Shown: one piece after another, positions 20,901 to 27,270 of the stretch
How the letters are laid out: each line of letters begins with the position of its first letter
Position numbering within the stretch: the first letter of the stretch is position 1
Source of the DNA: Mesostigma viride
Taxonomy: Eukaryota; Streptophyta; Mesostigmatophyceae; Mesostigmatales; Mesostigmataceae
Length of the DNA stretch: 64,000 nucleotides
Direction of reading: 5' to 3'
NCBI GenBank assembly: GCA_009746045.1
Contig: RPFO01000027.1
Location: 5,517,924 to 5,581,923, forward strand
Notes under the pieces: model-generated
The model's database searches: none
Seen by the model: only the letters and a program-made list of their open reading frames with translations
Told to the model about the DNA's origin: nothing
Program-made: the position numbers and the translations under genes

Positions 20901-21721
20901 CCACAGGTGACCTGAGCTCAACAAGCCATCTCAAACATAAACATGTGGGCAGCAGAGATGCTCAGACAGGGTCCAAAAATGGCAGAACCAACCACGTAAA
21001 TATATCGGCATTGGCATGCAAAGCAAGCTACGCCTGCACGTTTTCTCGCGCTATCGATTAAAAGGCAAATGTCGAAAGGGACAATTGGGCACGTACAGTG
21101 TCGAAGAAACGGTACGTCTCGGGATTGAGCCGGCCAGTATCGAGCGAGAAAACTCGGAATGGTTTCCTGGTCATCTTGGCATACTCAATGAGCGCCACGT
21201 CCTCAGCCCCGCTGAAGGCAATCGCAATCCTGTCACCGAAAAGGGTGAGAGCCTTGTCCATAATATCGAGTGGGTTCGAGTCGGCCATTGCCTTGGCCAT
21301 CCCCTCATAGTCCTCCTTGAAGGGGTCAGCTGTTGTGAGGTTCCACAGATAAACCAAGAAGTTATTTAAAATTTTTATGAACGTTAGTTTCCTATGGATG
21401 GGACAGGTATTGGTACCAAAAATATGCACGCCCTAAATTACCCAACGCAAGCATTTAGCCAAGCGCGCCCTCAAATTACAACGCGGAATAACCGCCATTA
21501 CCTGCCATGGCCTGGACGGCAGCGCACTTCCGGGAGGAATTGGAAGAATGCTTCATGGCCAATGGGGCACCCATGAAAGCCTTGGCCAGCTTCACATTCC
21601 CAGACACGGGGGCCTTGAAGGCGGCAGGCTTGGCAGCCGCCTTCGAAGCCGACGCAGCGCACACTGCATTGGAAGCGGAAAGAACGCAAGACACGTTGAC
21701 GGACTGAGCAACGGACGCCAT
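11980..21721 (-). CDS. APR: Plastid adenylylsulfate (APS) reductase, six exons
   Basis: APS reductase reduces adenylylsulfate to sulfite in plastid sulfate assimilation. Six exons join without frame conflict at GT...AG borders: 21721-21502, 21329-21097, 14435-14304, 13799-13586, 12940-12798 and 12069-11980, giving 343 aa. Exon 1 begins [20 protein letters not shown], an Ala/Ser/Lys-rich stretch fitting a chloroplast transit peptide. Exons 2-5 carry the PAPS reductase-type fold: [17 protein letters not shown] (nucleotide loop), [11 protein letters not shown], the CC of EECCRVRK and the CEPC motif (cysteines of the [4Fe-4S] cluster), and the catalytic KECGLH cysteine. Plant-type APRs usually end with a thioredoxin-like domain; this model stops after a 29-aa Ala-rich tail ([10 protein letters not shown]...TIKP), so that domain is missing or lies in exons I did not find. 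Intron 2 (6661 nt) contains a DIRS-like element; intron 4 a GAGT array. Confidence 0.88.
13000..13238. repeat. (GAGT)n array in APR intron 4
   Basis: About 60 near-perfect GAGT units. The long open frames across it (repeating THSL on the minus strand) are repeat artefacts. It is flanked on one side by APR exon 5 and on the other by a partial copy of the start of that exon. Confidence 0.97.
13244..13279 (-). repeat. Partial duplicate of APR exon 5 start
   Basis: This stretch repeats 12904-12940 with about four substitutions, keeping the codons for INELH-x2-GYIS. It lacks a good splice acceptor, so it is probably not used as an exon. It sits directly at the other edge of the GAGT array. Confidence 0.75.
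13326..13349. repeat. Short (TG)n run
   Basis: About 11 TG units within APR intron 4, near the larger GAGT array. Confidence 0.9.
14833..15053. repeat. Complex tetranucleotide/24-bp repeat array
   Basis: Blocks of GACG and GACC units grade into a ~24-bp higher-order unit (GACCAATGGACCGACCGACC...), repeated about three times, and then GAAC/GAAT units. It lies in APR intron 2 between exon 3 and the DIRS-like element. The VGRS-rich and TDRP-rich open frames over it are artefacts. Confidence 0.9.
15133..15267 (-). repeat. Split direct repeat, 135-nt unit (outer)
   Basis: Begins ATTCTATTAACCGTGG and ends GCTAGCCTTACCC. Same sequence at 15679-15813. Distal terminus of the DIRS-like element. Confidence 0.9.
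15301..15680 (-). repeat. Split direct repeat, 380-nt unit (inner)
   Basis: Begins AAAACAAAAGAGACCGCC and ends GTTCAGAGAACCCCGAT. Same sequence at 20144-20523. It abuts the inner 135-nt unit, giving the fused junction expected of split direct repeats. Confidence 0.9.
15679..15813 (-). repeat. Split direct repeat, 135-nt unit (inner)
   Basis: Copy of 15133-15267, directly next to the internal 380-nt repeat and just beyond the recombinase stop at 15890. Confidence 0.9.
15890..16502 (-). CDS. Tyrosine recombinase (C-terminal part) of the DIRS-like element
   Basis: The open frame extends from 16726, but only the part after about 16502 is meaningful. It contains the catalytic boxes of the tyrosine recombinase family: box [12 protein letters not shown], box [17 protein letters not shown] (H-x-x-R type), then [16 protein letters not shown] with the late His/Trp and nucleophilic Tyr. 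The enzyme would insert circular cDNA. Its N-terminal core-binding part ([18 protein letters not shown] and following) lies in the preceding RT frame. The two frames meet at a run of 10 C on the coding strand (16493-16502), so as assembled the recombinase is split by a homopolymer frameshift. Whether that is a mutation or a sequencing error cannot be decided here. Confidence 0.82.
16423..18966 (-). CDS. Reverse transcriptase-RNase H (plus start of recombinase), DIRS-like
   Basis: I start at the ATG at 18966 ([19 protein letters not shown]), just past the gag stop at 19014, rather than at the longer upstream frame that overlaps gag; this gives 847 aa. RT features: [19 protein letters not shown], the palm aspartate region [15 protein letters not shown], and the catalytic [10 protein letters not shown] (DD in place of the YxDD motif). 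RNase H follows: [44 protein letters not shown]. Next comes a 2A-like HPNPGP motif and the N-terminal core-binding domain of a tyrosine recombinase. The frame is lost at the C10 run (16493-16502), so the last ~23 residues are out-of-frame sequence. Confidence 0.85.
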   Translation of the reverse strand: MPLSTTWGRVRSARRRQRATRRRRTFTLQHKVITWLNWLWHGGADPPPKSGGACSRGTAEALKRVKKHCEWYSRRVTGVATGPAEGSDLIYGKCNKYEQLVAERVSLPKREVAGKAKLLDLLALRPSWREVYASEANCIKPEVAASARYWNVPAPSRGCTMAEWGKLMGRAADVGMVEFRETRPKWVDGCFGVAKGVGELRLIVNKKLGNALWVDPPKTVLPHLGIYSEVYIKGRCYTAKSDLVSYYYTIQVPEWWWDYQGLPDVWSTDVGLPGRRRRVWPVLKVLAMGHSHAVALGEAIHEMVLYATGALDPRRQVNRLTSVGELTVLRNAWGNPTALAIEYKEESTREMQIDLEDPPAPMVSITIDDLVVSNGRTCEAVNRLIASAIEDGYAPNNLVPSKDKTIMASPEGEDELEALGVVHRRDGVLEPTAKQLTLVVAHTRVLLERGRATAEALAAVVGRWVWLQMLSRTCLSIWQQSFKFINLKGWGQRTRPLWQGVRDELECAMALAPMLRVDRGAALAPVVVASDASSFGQGVVYAEMAPAEVTELARAREVRGYPTLLTPGEAMYAGPRPLTKAAEKAIIHGRWRVGIKSRWRDSTMHINEKEVRAAVKGVERSARNLGTWGKRVVRLVDSTAALGCLAKGRSSSYRLNKQCRRLCALTLVTGSRSQWVWTPSELQPADGPSRGLSMAASVAGWVRDLTREGVHPNPGPRLGASYLTLLEGKVKPATLMVYHRGLRSFFAWWASRRGRVGSLLRGLTIEEYYCEYVAWAHSRCYSRQLCVNALMGLNLYFPREVRDWALARSVLAGWRTLAPPRAPPPFHGRLRLRLLVLWCSSGSLVRL
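19014..20072 (-). CDS. Gag-like ORF1 of the DIRS-like element
   Basis: 352 aa from ATG at 20072. Basic N-terminus ([20 protein letters not shown]), a Lys-rich region ([11 protein letters not shown]), an acidic run ([13 protein letters not shown]) and a helical C-terminal half. This is the position and character expected of the ORF1 of DIRS-like elements, thought to be a structural/nucleic-acid-binding protein. No zinc knuckle is seen. It ends 48 nt before the RT start in a different frame. The function is inferred from position. Confidence 0.7.
   Translation of the reverse strand: MPKPGRKPGSTGAGKQLPKANPEVPTATKQTGKGRLGWPTQKKRLHQELSTCSGLPEVCAAFEAVLGTDWVTTVSRWSAAQLESVVGLLVDHVDGPEILAAADPNEALVAALQSARDLADSDEEEMQPPRRPTKGAKKGTKKVGSPAPSKGKAAGDVREQLLELAAIIGKQGQAGKEEEEEEESEEEDFLTKLKDALAGADGASRKPKKTKGVTLPTRAQVVNWRVQERVLPEVLEDANDNGGGIKSWIMATRQGGWRNQESRKVVMNIALAMDTLFKELGPAAGELAGVEYLMRVVAAMLLVESQGSGGWKVAGHLLALKEDASLVSNPAMKMALQSATMMEKLGKAQQTK
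20144..20523 (-). repeat. Split direct repeat, 380-nt unit (leading terminus)
   Basis: Copy of 15301-15680; forms the 5' (leading) end of the minus-strand DIRS-like element, 71 nt upstream of the gag ATG, so it probably holds the promoter. Confidence 0.9.
20524..21096. other. APR intron 2 sequence between exon 2 and the retrotransposon
   Basis: Non-coding in the APR model. The 95-aa plus-strand frame at 20623-20910 shows no recognisable feature. Confidence 0.5.
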
Positions 21722-22708
21722 GTTGGCTAGCGGAATTTGGTTAGCGACCGGGGAAGGAATTCCCCTTGGCGAACAGACGTCTTTTTGTCGAAGGCGCTCA
21801 CGCTCGATCACTGGTGCCGACACCGCAGTGTGCATCCCCTATGGCCCAGGCCAGCAGCTAATCCATGCGGCGTCGGCCAGAGTGCGCCGAATCTTCCCGC
21901 CCTCCGATGCAAGCCTAGTTAAGTATCTATGCACGGCGCAGTGCCCAGGTAGCTTCCTACTAGCAGCTTTCCGCACGCAGTTTATGTTTGACAGACTGCT
22001 GCGCCAGATATTTTGGCTTCGGCAAGTTTAGCTTTCCCCACCTGGAAGTGGCTAGACCCGAGTGCGGAAGGCAATTTGTACAGTAGCCACGCGGGCTGCT
22101 TTTCGCCCACGAGGGCCGGCGGCTCGTAAACAAGCTGGGCTCGACACCATGACAGCCCATGGCCCATGCCAAACAAACGCGGCATCAATTTTCCCGCATA
22201 TTCCAGCCAGAGTGTTGTTTGAGTTATTACTTCGTCAGTCATGGCTAGTGAGTACATTAACACCGCCTGCATTTTTCTAATACAGGATAAGTGGATAACT
22301 AAGCAAGTCGAGTAGTTAGAACGGGGATGGCGAGGAATTGGGAAGAGTCGTCAGGATTGTCCATTGACCATCTCAAAGCCAGATGACACTTTCATGACAA
22401 CCATGTGAAAAACATAGTGGCAGCCCTTCCAAATGTTTCATTAGAGGGAATTCCAGAGTCTAGATAAAATTGTAGCTTGGCCAAGATCTGGGGGCAGTCA
22501 TTTTATACGAATATGTGGCTTGGACAAGCTCTGATGAGGGTGATGCATCGTTTGTATCCGGAAAGGGGGTCTGCATCGGCCCTGCTAGCAAAACGTGCAG
22601 GCAATCCAAAGGTCCGGTCTGCCATCACATGCATATATATTGCATGCATATATATATCGTTTGCTTTGGTTTGAGTGATTTCACTCTGCTGTAAGTAATT
22701 ATATTTTT
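21722..22708. other. APR upstream region, then provirus flank
   Basis: Expected to hold the APR promoter. No second gene is supported. Near 22626-22660 there are alternating AT runs with GCATGC; 22671-22679 carries TTGAGTGAT, the same 9-mer repeated inside the viral terminus. Confidence 0.45.
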
Positions 22709-22721
22709 AATATATATATAA

Positions 22722-22800
22722 CCCCTATTGAGTGATAGGGGCTTGTGGGGTACCGGGGAGCTATTATTGAGTGATGATGATTGAGTGATAATTGAGTGAT
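22722..22800 (+). repeat. Terminal hairpin and TTGAGTGAT iterons
   Basis: CCCCTAT and ATAGGGG (22722-22728 and 22735-22741) can pair. TTGAGTGAT occurs four times in the same orientation at 22728, 22767, 22781 and 22792. The mirror image is present in the right TIR. Such clustered short repeats near a viral terminus are candidates for binding sites of the replication or recombination protein (inference). Confidence 0.8.
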
Positions 22801-23003
22801 AAAATATTGGAGTTTTTTTGACTTTTTACTGACACCCGTCACGGGCTTACTGCCCCTTCTCAACCCCCGCCAACCTTGGCTCGAGGGTCGCCGGGCTTTA
22901 GAGGTGCTTTATAATGCTGGCATCCGTCACCACCAGCCGTGGGGCTGCCGCCTACCGATCCCCTCCTACTCCCGAGCCTGGGGGTGCGATGGTTCGTGAC
23001 GGG

Positions 23004-23379
23004 CGTGAAAAGTGTGACTTCCGTTTTGCTCAACCATGACCGACCGCGGACAGCGGGGTTGGGTGAGAACTGTGGGAGAAGGTTCGGCGTTCTGCCCAAC
23101 TTTTATACCAAAAGCTTTTAAGAGTTGGGCAGAACGCGGGACCTCGAAAAGTCAAGCTCACCGCCCAGCGCGCACCCGGGTCGATGGGCGGCGTGAAAAA
23201 TGTGACTTCCGTTTTGCTCAACCATTACCGACCGCGGACAGCGGGGGTGTGTGAGGACGGCGGGAGAAGGTTCGGCGTTCTGCCCAACTTTTATACCAAA
23301 AGCTTTTAAGAGTTGGGCAGAACGCGGGACCCGAAAAGTCAAGCTCACCGCCCAGCGCGCACCTGGGTCGCTGGAAAAC
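23004..23379 (+). repeat. 188-bp tandem duplication with strong hairpins inside the TIR
   Basis: Two ~188-bp units (23004-23191 and 23192-23379) start CGTGAAAA(G/A)TGTGACTTCC. Each contains a 13-bp inverted repeat, GTTCTGCCCAACT and AGTTGGGCAGAAC, at 23089-23101/23123-23135 and 23277-23289/23311-23323, with a 21-nt AT-rich loop that includes TTTATACC. The right TIR carries the same pair. Confidence 0.88.
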
Positions 23380-23603
23380 CCAGCCCTGGTCGGGAAATTC
23401 GCGGAACTTTCGTGCAGGGGTCTGCGTCCTCGCGGTACTCGGGAAGGGCGGGAGAGGGGGTGGCGGGGTTTAGGGTCTTTTTTTTCAAAAGGATGCGCCA
23501 CTTTCAAAAAATGTCTAAGCGTATTTGTGGGTGTTAACCGGCAAGGGATTTCTATTTGGAGCCCTGGTCAGGCATAGTCATCGCTGCCGTTTTGGCCCCT
23601 GAT

Positions 23604-26600
23604 TTAACGAAACGCAAACTGATAGTCACTAGGCATCTTGAACTCCCTTACTTTCTTGATATCTTCCGCTATCTCTGCCTGCTTCCCCCACCATTCTGGC
23701 TTATACTTCTCAAAGAATTCGATCATGCACTCTTTAGAGACGTAGGCGTCGCTTGCCTTCTCGTGCTCCTCGCGCCAAGTTCTCATATTAATGCCCAACG
23801 TGGACGCGAGGATGGACTCGAGGACCCCCACACACTGCTCGAAACTTAGACACCCAGGTCCGTTCTTGCTCCTCCGTCGATACCCAAACACCGACCGGAA
23901 CTTCCCCTGGTAGGTATACAACCAATCCCGGTCGAGTTTGTTCACCGCCTCAGTCAGCCTCTCGCGGCTGATAGCCGTCGACGATGCACTCTTGCCGTCT
24001 AAGCAAAACTCCATGATCCCACTGCCAGCCAGCAGTTGTCTGGCCATTGTGAGGCGGTAGGCGTGATCGATCTTCTTGTTCCTGACGAGCCCGAAGACGT
24101 TCTCACTCTTCCTCGCGCGGTCGTCGACGATGCCCTCGCCAATCGCCGCCTCCCATCCGAGCTCTGTCACGCGAGAGTACTGCTCCCTGGCATGGTACGT
24201 CTCGCGAGCCTTTTCATCGGCCAGCTCCTTGATGAGGCCCTCGTCTATGAGGTCCTCTGATATCTTGTACCGGTCATGACACAGTTCGTACATCTCGACG
24301 AGCTTGCACTCGGCGTCTGTCAATATCGCGTCACGGTCACCTGCCCTCGCCGTGAGTTCGCGGTACTCCTCGGCGCTGATCATCCGCGGCTCAAACTCTC
24401 CCTTCTCTATTTTCTTCAGCTTTGGTGCCTCTTCCGACCTGCCCGCCTGGACTTCTCCTGCTATCTTGTAACCATACCGCTCCCTCAGCGTCCTTATCAT
24501 AAGTTCGTCGTAATGGCTCCTTGACGCCCCTAATGCTTCTAGGTTGCGGCACAGTAAATTGTACGCTGGGGATGTGTCGCCAAAAAGGCGCTCCCCGTCC
24601 TCGCCCCATGAACTAATGACGCTAGATTTCAACCCTTTCATCATCATGAACATCTCGTCGACTTGTTGGCGAGTGTGGCTCTTGATCAGCTTGAAATCCG
24701 CAAGCGGTCTGGTTGCGGGCGTGGTCGAGTCGAGGTAGAAAACGTGCACGTCGCCCTCTCGCAGCTGCCTTACGCGGTGCATTTGTTGGAGTGTAGTGGT
24801 GTATGGGGCGTGCTTGTCACTGTTCCGAGCCATGACGATCATCGAGTCGAACGTGGGAAGGGTGTACGAAACGCCAACGGATATGGTCGGACTGTACTCG
24901 AGGTATTGGACATCTTTCCACGCCTCGTTCGCTCCCAGGTCGAGGTCGCCCTTCGGCGTCTTGCTGGTGTATCGGCGCGTGTTGACACCGTTGAGAGAGT
25001 CTCCGAGCTGTTCGCGGACCCTGTCGAGAGTGCCGCCTGCCTCAGAACTGACCAGCACGAACGTCTTGCCAGCGTCCAGAAACTTCTTTGCCTGCTTCGA
25101 CGCCTGGTATATCCACTCCTTCTCGCACCCCCTCCCTGGCTTGATGCATGTAAAATGTAACACCCTGTTAGTAGGTCTAACGTACTCGTTGTTGATGACG
25201 CGAAAGTCCGTGGCTGGTCTGTGGGACCTGATGAAGTTAACAGCCCCTGCCGTGATGTTGGCATCCGATGCTATCAATACTTTGGCGTTCGTGATGATGT
25301 CCATGAGTGCCTTGAAAACGTTCTCTCGGTCCCTCATGACGGCATTAGACAAGGCGTTAAAAATGCTGTCGACCTCGTCCAAGATAACGACGTCGAATCT
25401 GCGGTCCTGTAGGCGCAGGATGCTGTTGAGGACTACCAGCACGCGTGGGTGGGTGATCCAATAGTCATTGGCGCCTTCCTCCTTGCGAGAGTTCTTGAGA
25501 TAGTTGAGGAAGTATCTGTAATCAGCCAGCAGTTCAGCACGCGTTCTCGTTTTGCCGCCGTTCAGGGCTGGATCAATGACATCTTTGTTGAGGTTGTACT
25601 CTTCCTGCCTGGATAGGGAGATGTTGGCGAACATCAGCAACACTCGCGCATCTTTGTAGAGATTGAGGACCGCCGCGATCATGGCGCGGTTTGCCTCTGA
25701 TTTCCCAGTGCCCATGCTCGACTGGGTGATGTACGTGAGCTTCTCGGTGCTGCCTGGATGGAGGGAGTGCACGATCGGCGCCAGGTCGAAGTGGCGCACC
25801 TTCCCCTCGCTGTACACCTCGGTGAACTCGACCTTGTCGGAGATGTACTCGAACCGGTCGGCGATCTTGATATGCGTCTTGCACGGTTTGGGCTTCTCGG
25901 CCCAACAGGTGTACGCCACCTCACCGTCGCTATACTCCTCGACCCTTGGCCCGTGACCTGGACTGTTGTGGCTCTCCTTGCATATCAGACACTTGGTGCC
26001 TGGGTCCAATGTAAAGCGAGAGACTTTGACGGCGCCCCCGCGCATAACAGAAAACTGTTCCTGTGTATTCATGTACCTGGACCCTGGCGACACCTTCGCG
26101 ATGGCCTCGACTGATCTGGCGACTTTCGAAGCGTCCACAAACGTCCCAGAAACGGTTTTCCACATAGAGATGGACGCACTGGGAGCCCTCCTTCCAGCGT
26201 TTCCGGATTTCTTCATGTAGTGCTCCTTCCACCCCTCGGGCATCTCGACGGTCTGGACGCCTGTCTGGTCGGTTGTGGGGTAAATGTTGACTAGATGGTC
26301 CTTGATGTCGTCCGACCCGCTGATGATGCGCAATACCGCGTTGGGGTCGTGCTGGCCAAACTTGTGGTGGCCCACCATCCGAAAACATCTGTTTTTCGTG
26401 TAAATCGACTCATCGATAACCAGCTTGATGTTTCCATCCGTCGCGCAGTCCTTGGGGATGTCCGCAAACGTCTCCCATTTTTTCTGGATGTACGGCCAAC
26501 CCTTCTCTCGGTTGATGAGGAGCGCCGCGTCTTTGTGAAATGTCGAGTCGGGGTCGAGGAAGTGGCTGCGGACATAATAGCCAAATTCGTTGATGATGTA

Positions 26601-27077
26601 GTGTCTCGCGGCCAGGTCGGTGGTTTTTAGGTATTTGACCACTATGTGAAATGACACCTTCATGCCGTCTCCTTTCTCTCTCGGTGAGCCTGAGATGAGA
26701 TACTTGAAGCCGTCTGGGTTTTTTTCCAGCACATCGAAGCAGAAGGCCTCAAAAATGCGTATGAAGTGGTGGAGCACGTCTGGGATGTCCTCTCCTTTTG
26801 GGTAGATGTCATCGAGGTCGAAGTGCATCCAGGAGGGGTGATCCTCCTTGACCATCTCGTAAAGGCAGTGCATGTCGATGTGTGGATGGTCGATACACTC
26901 CTTGTGAATTTCCATAAGGTGTTCGACATCCCTGACGCTCGTGTACTTTTTGGCTGTTTTCTCGTCCTTGTCGAGGGCTGCCAAGAAAGGATGGCCTAGT
27001 TTCTCTCCATTGTCGATTGCCATCTGTTGGGCTGGGAGCCAGCGCGGGTTGTACTTCAGGTAAACTTTGGTCGTCAT
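23604..27077 (-). CDS. Primase-helicase fusion protein (AEP primase + SF2 helicase)
   Basis: Predicted to prime and unwind viral DNA. I start at MTTKVYLKYNP (27077), which has an AGGTATAC box 12 nt upstream; the frame extends 40 codons further but that part looks non-coding. Length 1157 aa. The N-terminal archaeo-eukaryotic primase domain shows HFDLDD (metal-binding DxD, residues 87-89), KVSFHIVVKY (S-x-H) and ESIYTKNRCFRMVGHHKFG, like herpesvirus and giant-virus primases. A zinc-binding stretch begins CLIC (363-366). The helicase has Walker A SSMGTGKSE (GTGKS 456-460), DEVD (567-570) and a motif VI-like QMHRVRQ (765-771), resembling herpes origin-binding helicases. The last ~270 aa are unassigned. 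This is the only complete copy; the one at 41932-44591 lacks its C-terminus. No DNA polymerase gene is found beside it, so host polymerase use is likely. Confidence 0.88.
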   Translation of the reverse strand: MTTKVYLKYNPRWLPAQQMAIDNGEKLGHPFLAALDKDEKTAKKYTSVRDVEHLMEIHKECIDHPHIDMHCLYEMVKEDHPSWMHFDLDDIYPKGEDIPDVLHHFIRIFEAFCFDVLEKNPDGFKYLISGSPREKGDGMKVSFHIVVKYLKTTDLAARHYIINEFGYYVRSHFLDPDSTFHKDAALLINREKGWPYIQKKWETFADIPKDCATDGNIKLVIDESIYTKNRCFRMVGHHKFGQHDPNAVLRIISGSDDIKDHLVNIYPTTDQTGVQTVEMPEGWKEHYMKKSGNAGRRAPSASISMWKTVSGTFVDASKVARSVEAIAKVSPGSRYMNTQEQFSVMRGGAVKVSRFTLDPGTKCLICKESHNSPGHGPRVEEYSDGEVAYTCWAEKPKPCKTHIKIADRFEYISDKVEFTEVYSEGKVRHFDLAPIVHSLHPGSTEKLTYITQSSMGTGKSEANRAMIAAVLNLYKDARVLLMFANISLSRQEEYNLNKDVIDPALNGGKTRTRAELLADYRYFLNYLKNSRKEEGANDYWITHPRVLVVLNSILRLQDRRFDVVILDEVDSIFNALSNAVMRDRENVFKALMDIITNAKVLIASDANITAGAVNFIRSHRPATDFRVINNEYVRPTNRVLHFTCIKPGRGCEKEWIYQASKQAKKFLDAGKTFVLVSSEAGGTLDRVREQLGDSLNGVNTRRYTSKTPKGDLDLGANEAWKDVQYLEYSPTISVGVSYTLPTFDSMIVMARNSDKHAPYTTTLQQMHRVRQLREGDVHVFYLDSTTPATRPLADFKLIKSHTRQQVDEMFMMMKGLKSSVISSWGEDGERLFGDTSPAYNLLCRNLEALGASRSHYDELMIRTLRERYGYKIAGEVQAGRSEEAPKLKKIEKGEFEPRMISAEEYRELTARAGDRDAILTDAECKLVEMYELCHDRYKISEDLIDEGLIKELADEKARETYHAREQYSRVTELGWEAAIGEGIVDDRARKSENVFGLVRNKKIDHAYRLTMARQLLAGSGIMEFCLDGKSASSTAISRERLTEAVNKLDRDWLYTYQGKFRSVFGYRRRSKNGPGCLSFEQCVGVLESILASTLGINMRTWREEHEKASDAYVSKECMIEFFEKYKPEWWGKQAEIAEDIKKVREFKMPSDYQFAFR

Positions 27078-27088
27078 GATGAATGTGT

Positions 27089-27096
27089 GTATACCT
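27089..27096 (-). promoter_or_regulatory. AGGTATAC box upstream of primase-helicase
   Basis: AGGTATAC lies 11 nt before the ATG at 27077. Nearly the same arrangement precedes the major capsid gene, the 94-aa gene and the recombinase gene, so it is probably a viral promoter or initiator element. Confidence 0.6.
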
Positions 27097-27216
27097 CTAT
27101 GCTTAGATTTTTTTTTCTGGCTGGACTCGGGTTGGAATTTTCTGGGTTGGACAAAAACTTGGATTTTATTAATCAATAAAAGAATAGACTTTCTCAATGG
27201 TCGAAAAAACCCGGGA

Positions 27217-27239
27217 CTTTTATAACTACGTTATAAAAG
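27217..27239. promoter_or_regulatory. Palindromic TATA element between recombinase and primase genes
   Basis: Perfect inverted arms CTTTTATAAC and GTTATAAAAG with a TAC spacer. It lies in the gap between the recombinase stop (27271) and the primase-helicase start. It also occurs in the other copies (35968-35990 region and 44731-44753). It may be a promoter or a hairpin terminator; sequence alone does not decide. Confidence 0.6.
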
Positions 27240-27270
27240 GGTGACAATCAATTTTCAACAAGTGAGCGAA

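Larger units (their letters stand above)
22709..23473 (+). repeat. Left terminal inverted repeat of the PLV
   Basis: Matches the reverse complement of 58140-58905 over its full length; the only difference I found is one extra C in the right copy (near 58283). The outer edge is AATATATATATAACCCC; outside it the two flanks diverge at once. The inner edge is GGCGGGGTTTAG. It contains a terminal hairpin, four 9-mer iterons and a 188-bp tandem duplication, and no credible gene. Confidence 0.95.

Noticed and set aside
22796-23577. 60-129 aa frames inside the TIRs as viral genes
   Set aside because: They cross the hairpins and tandem units, overlap on both strands and have no protein-like features; the TIR looks non-coding.
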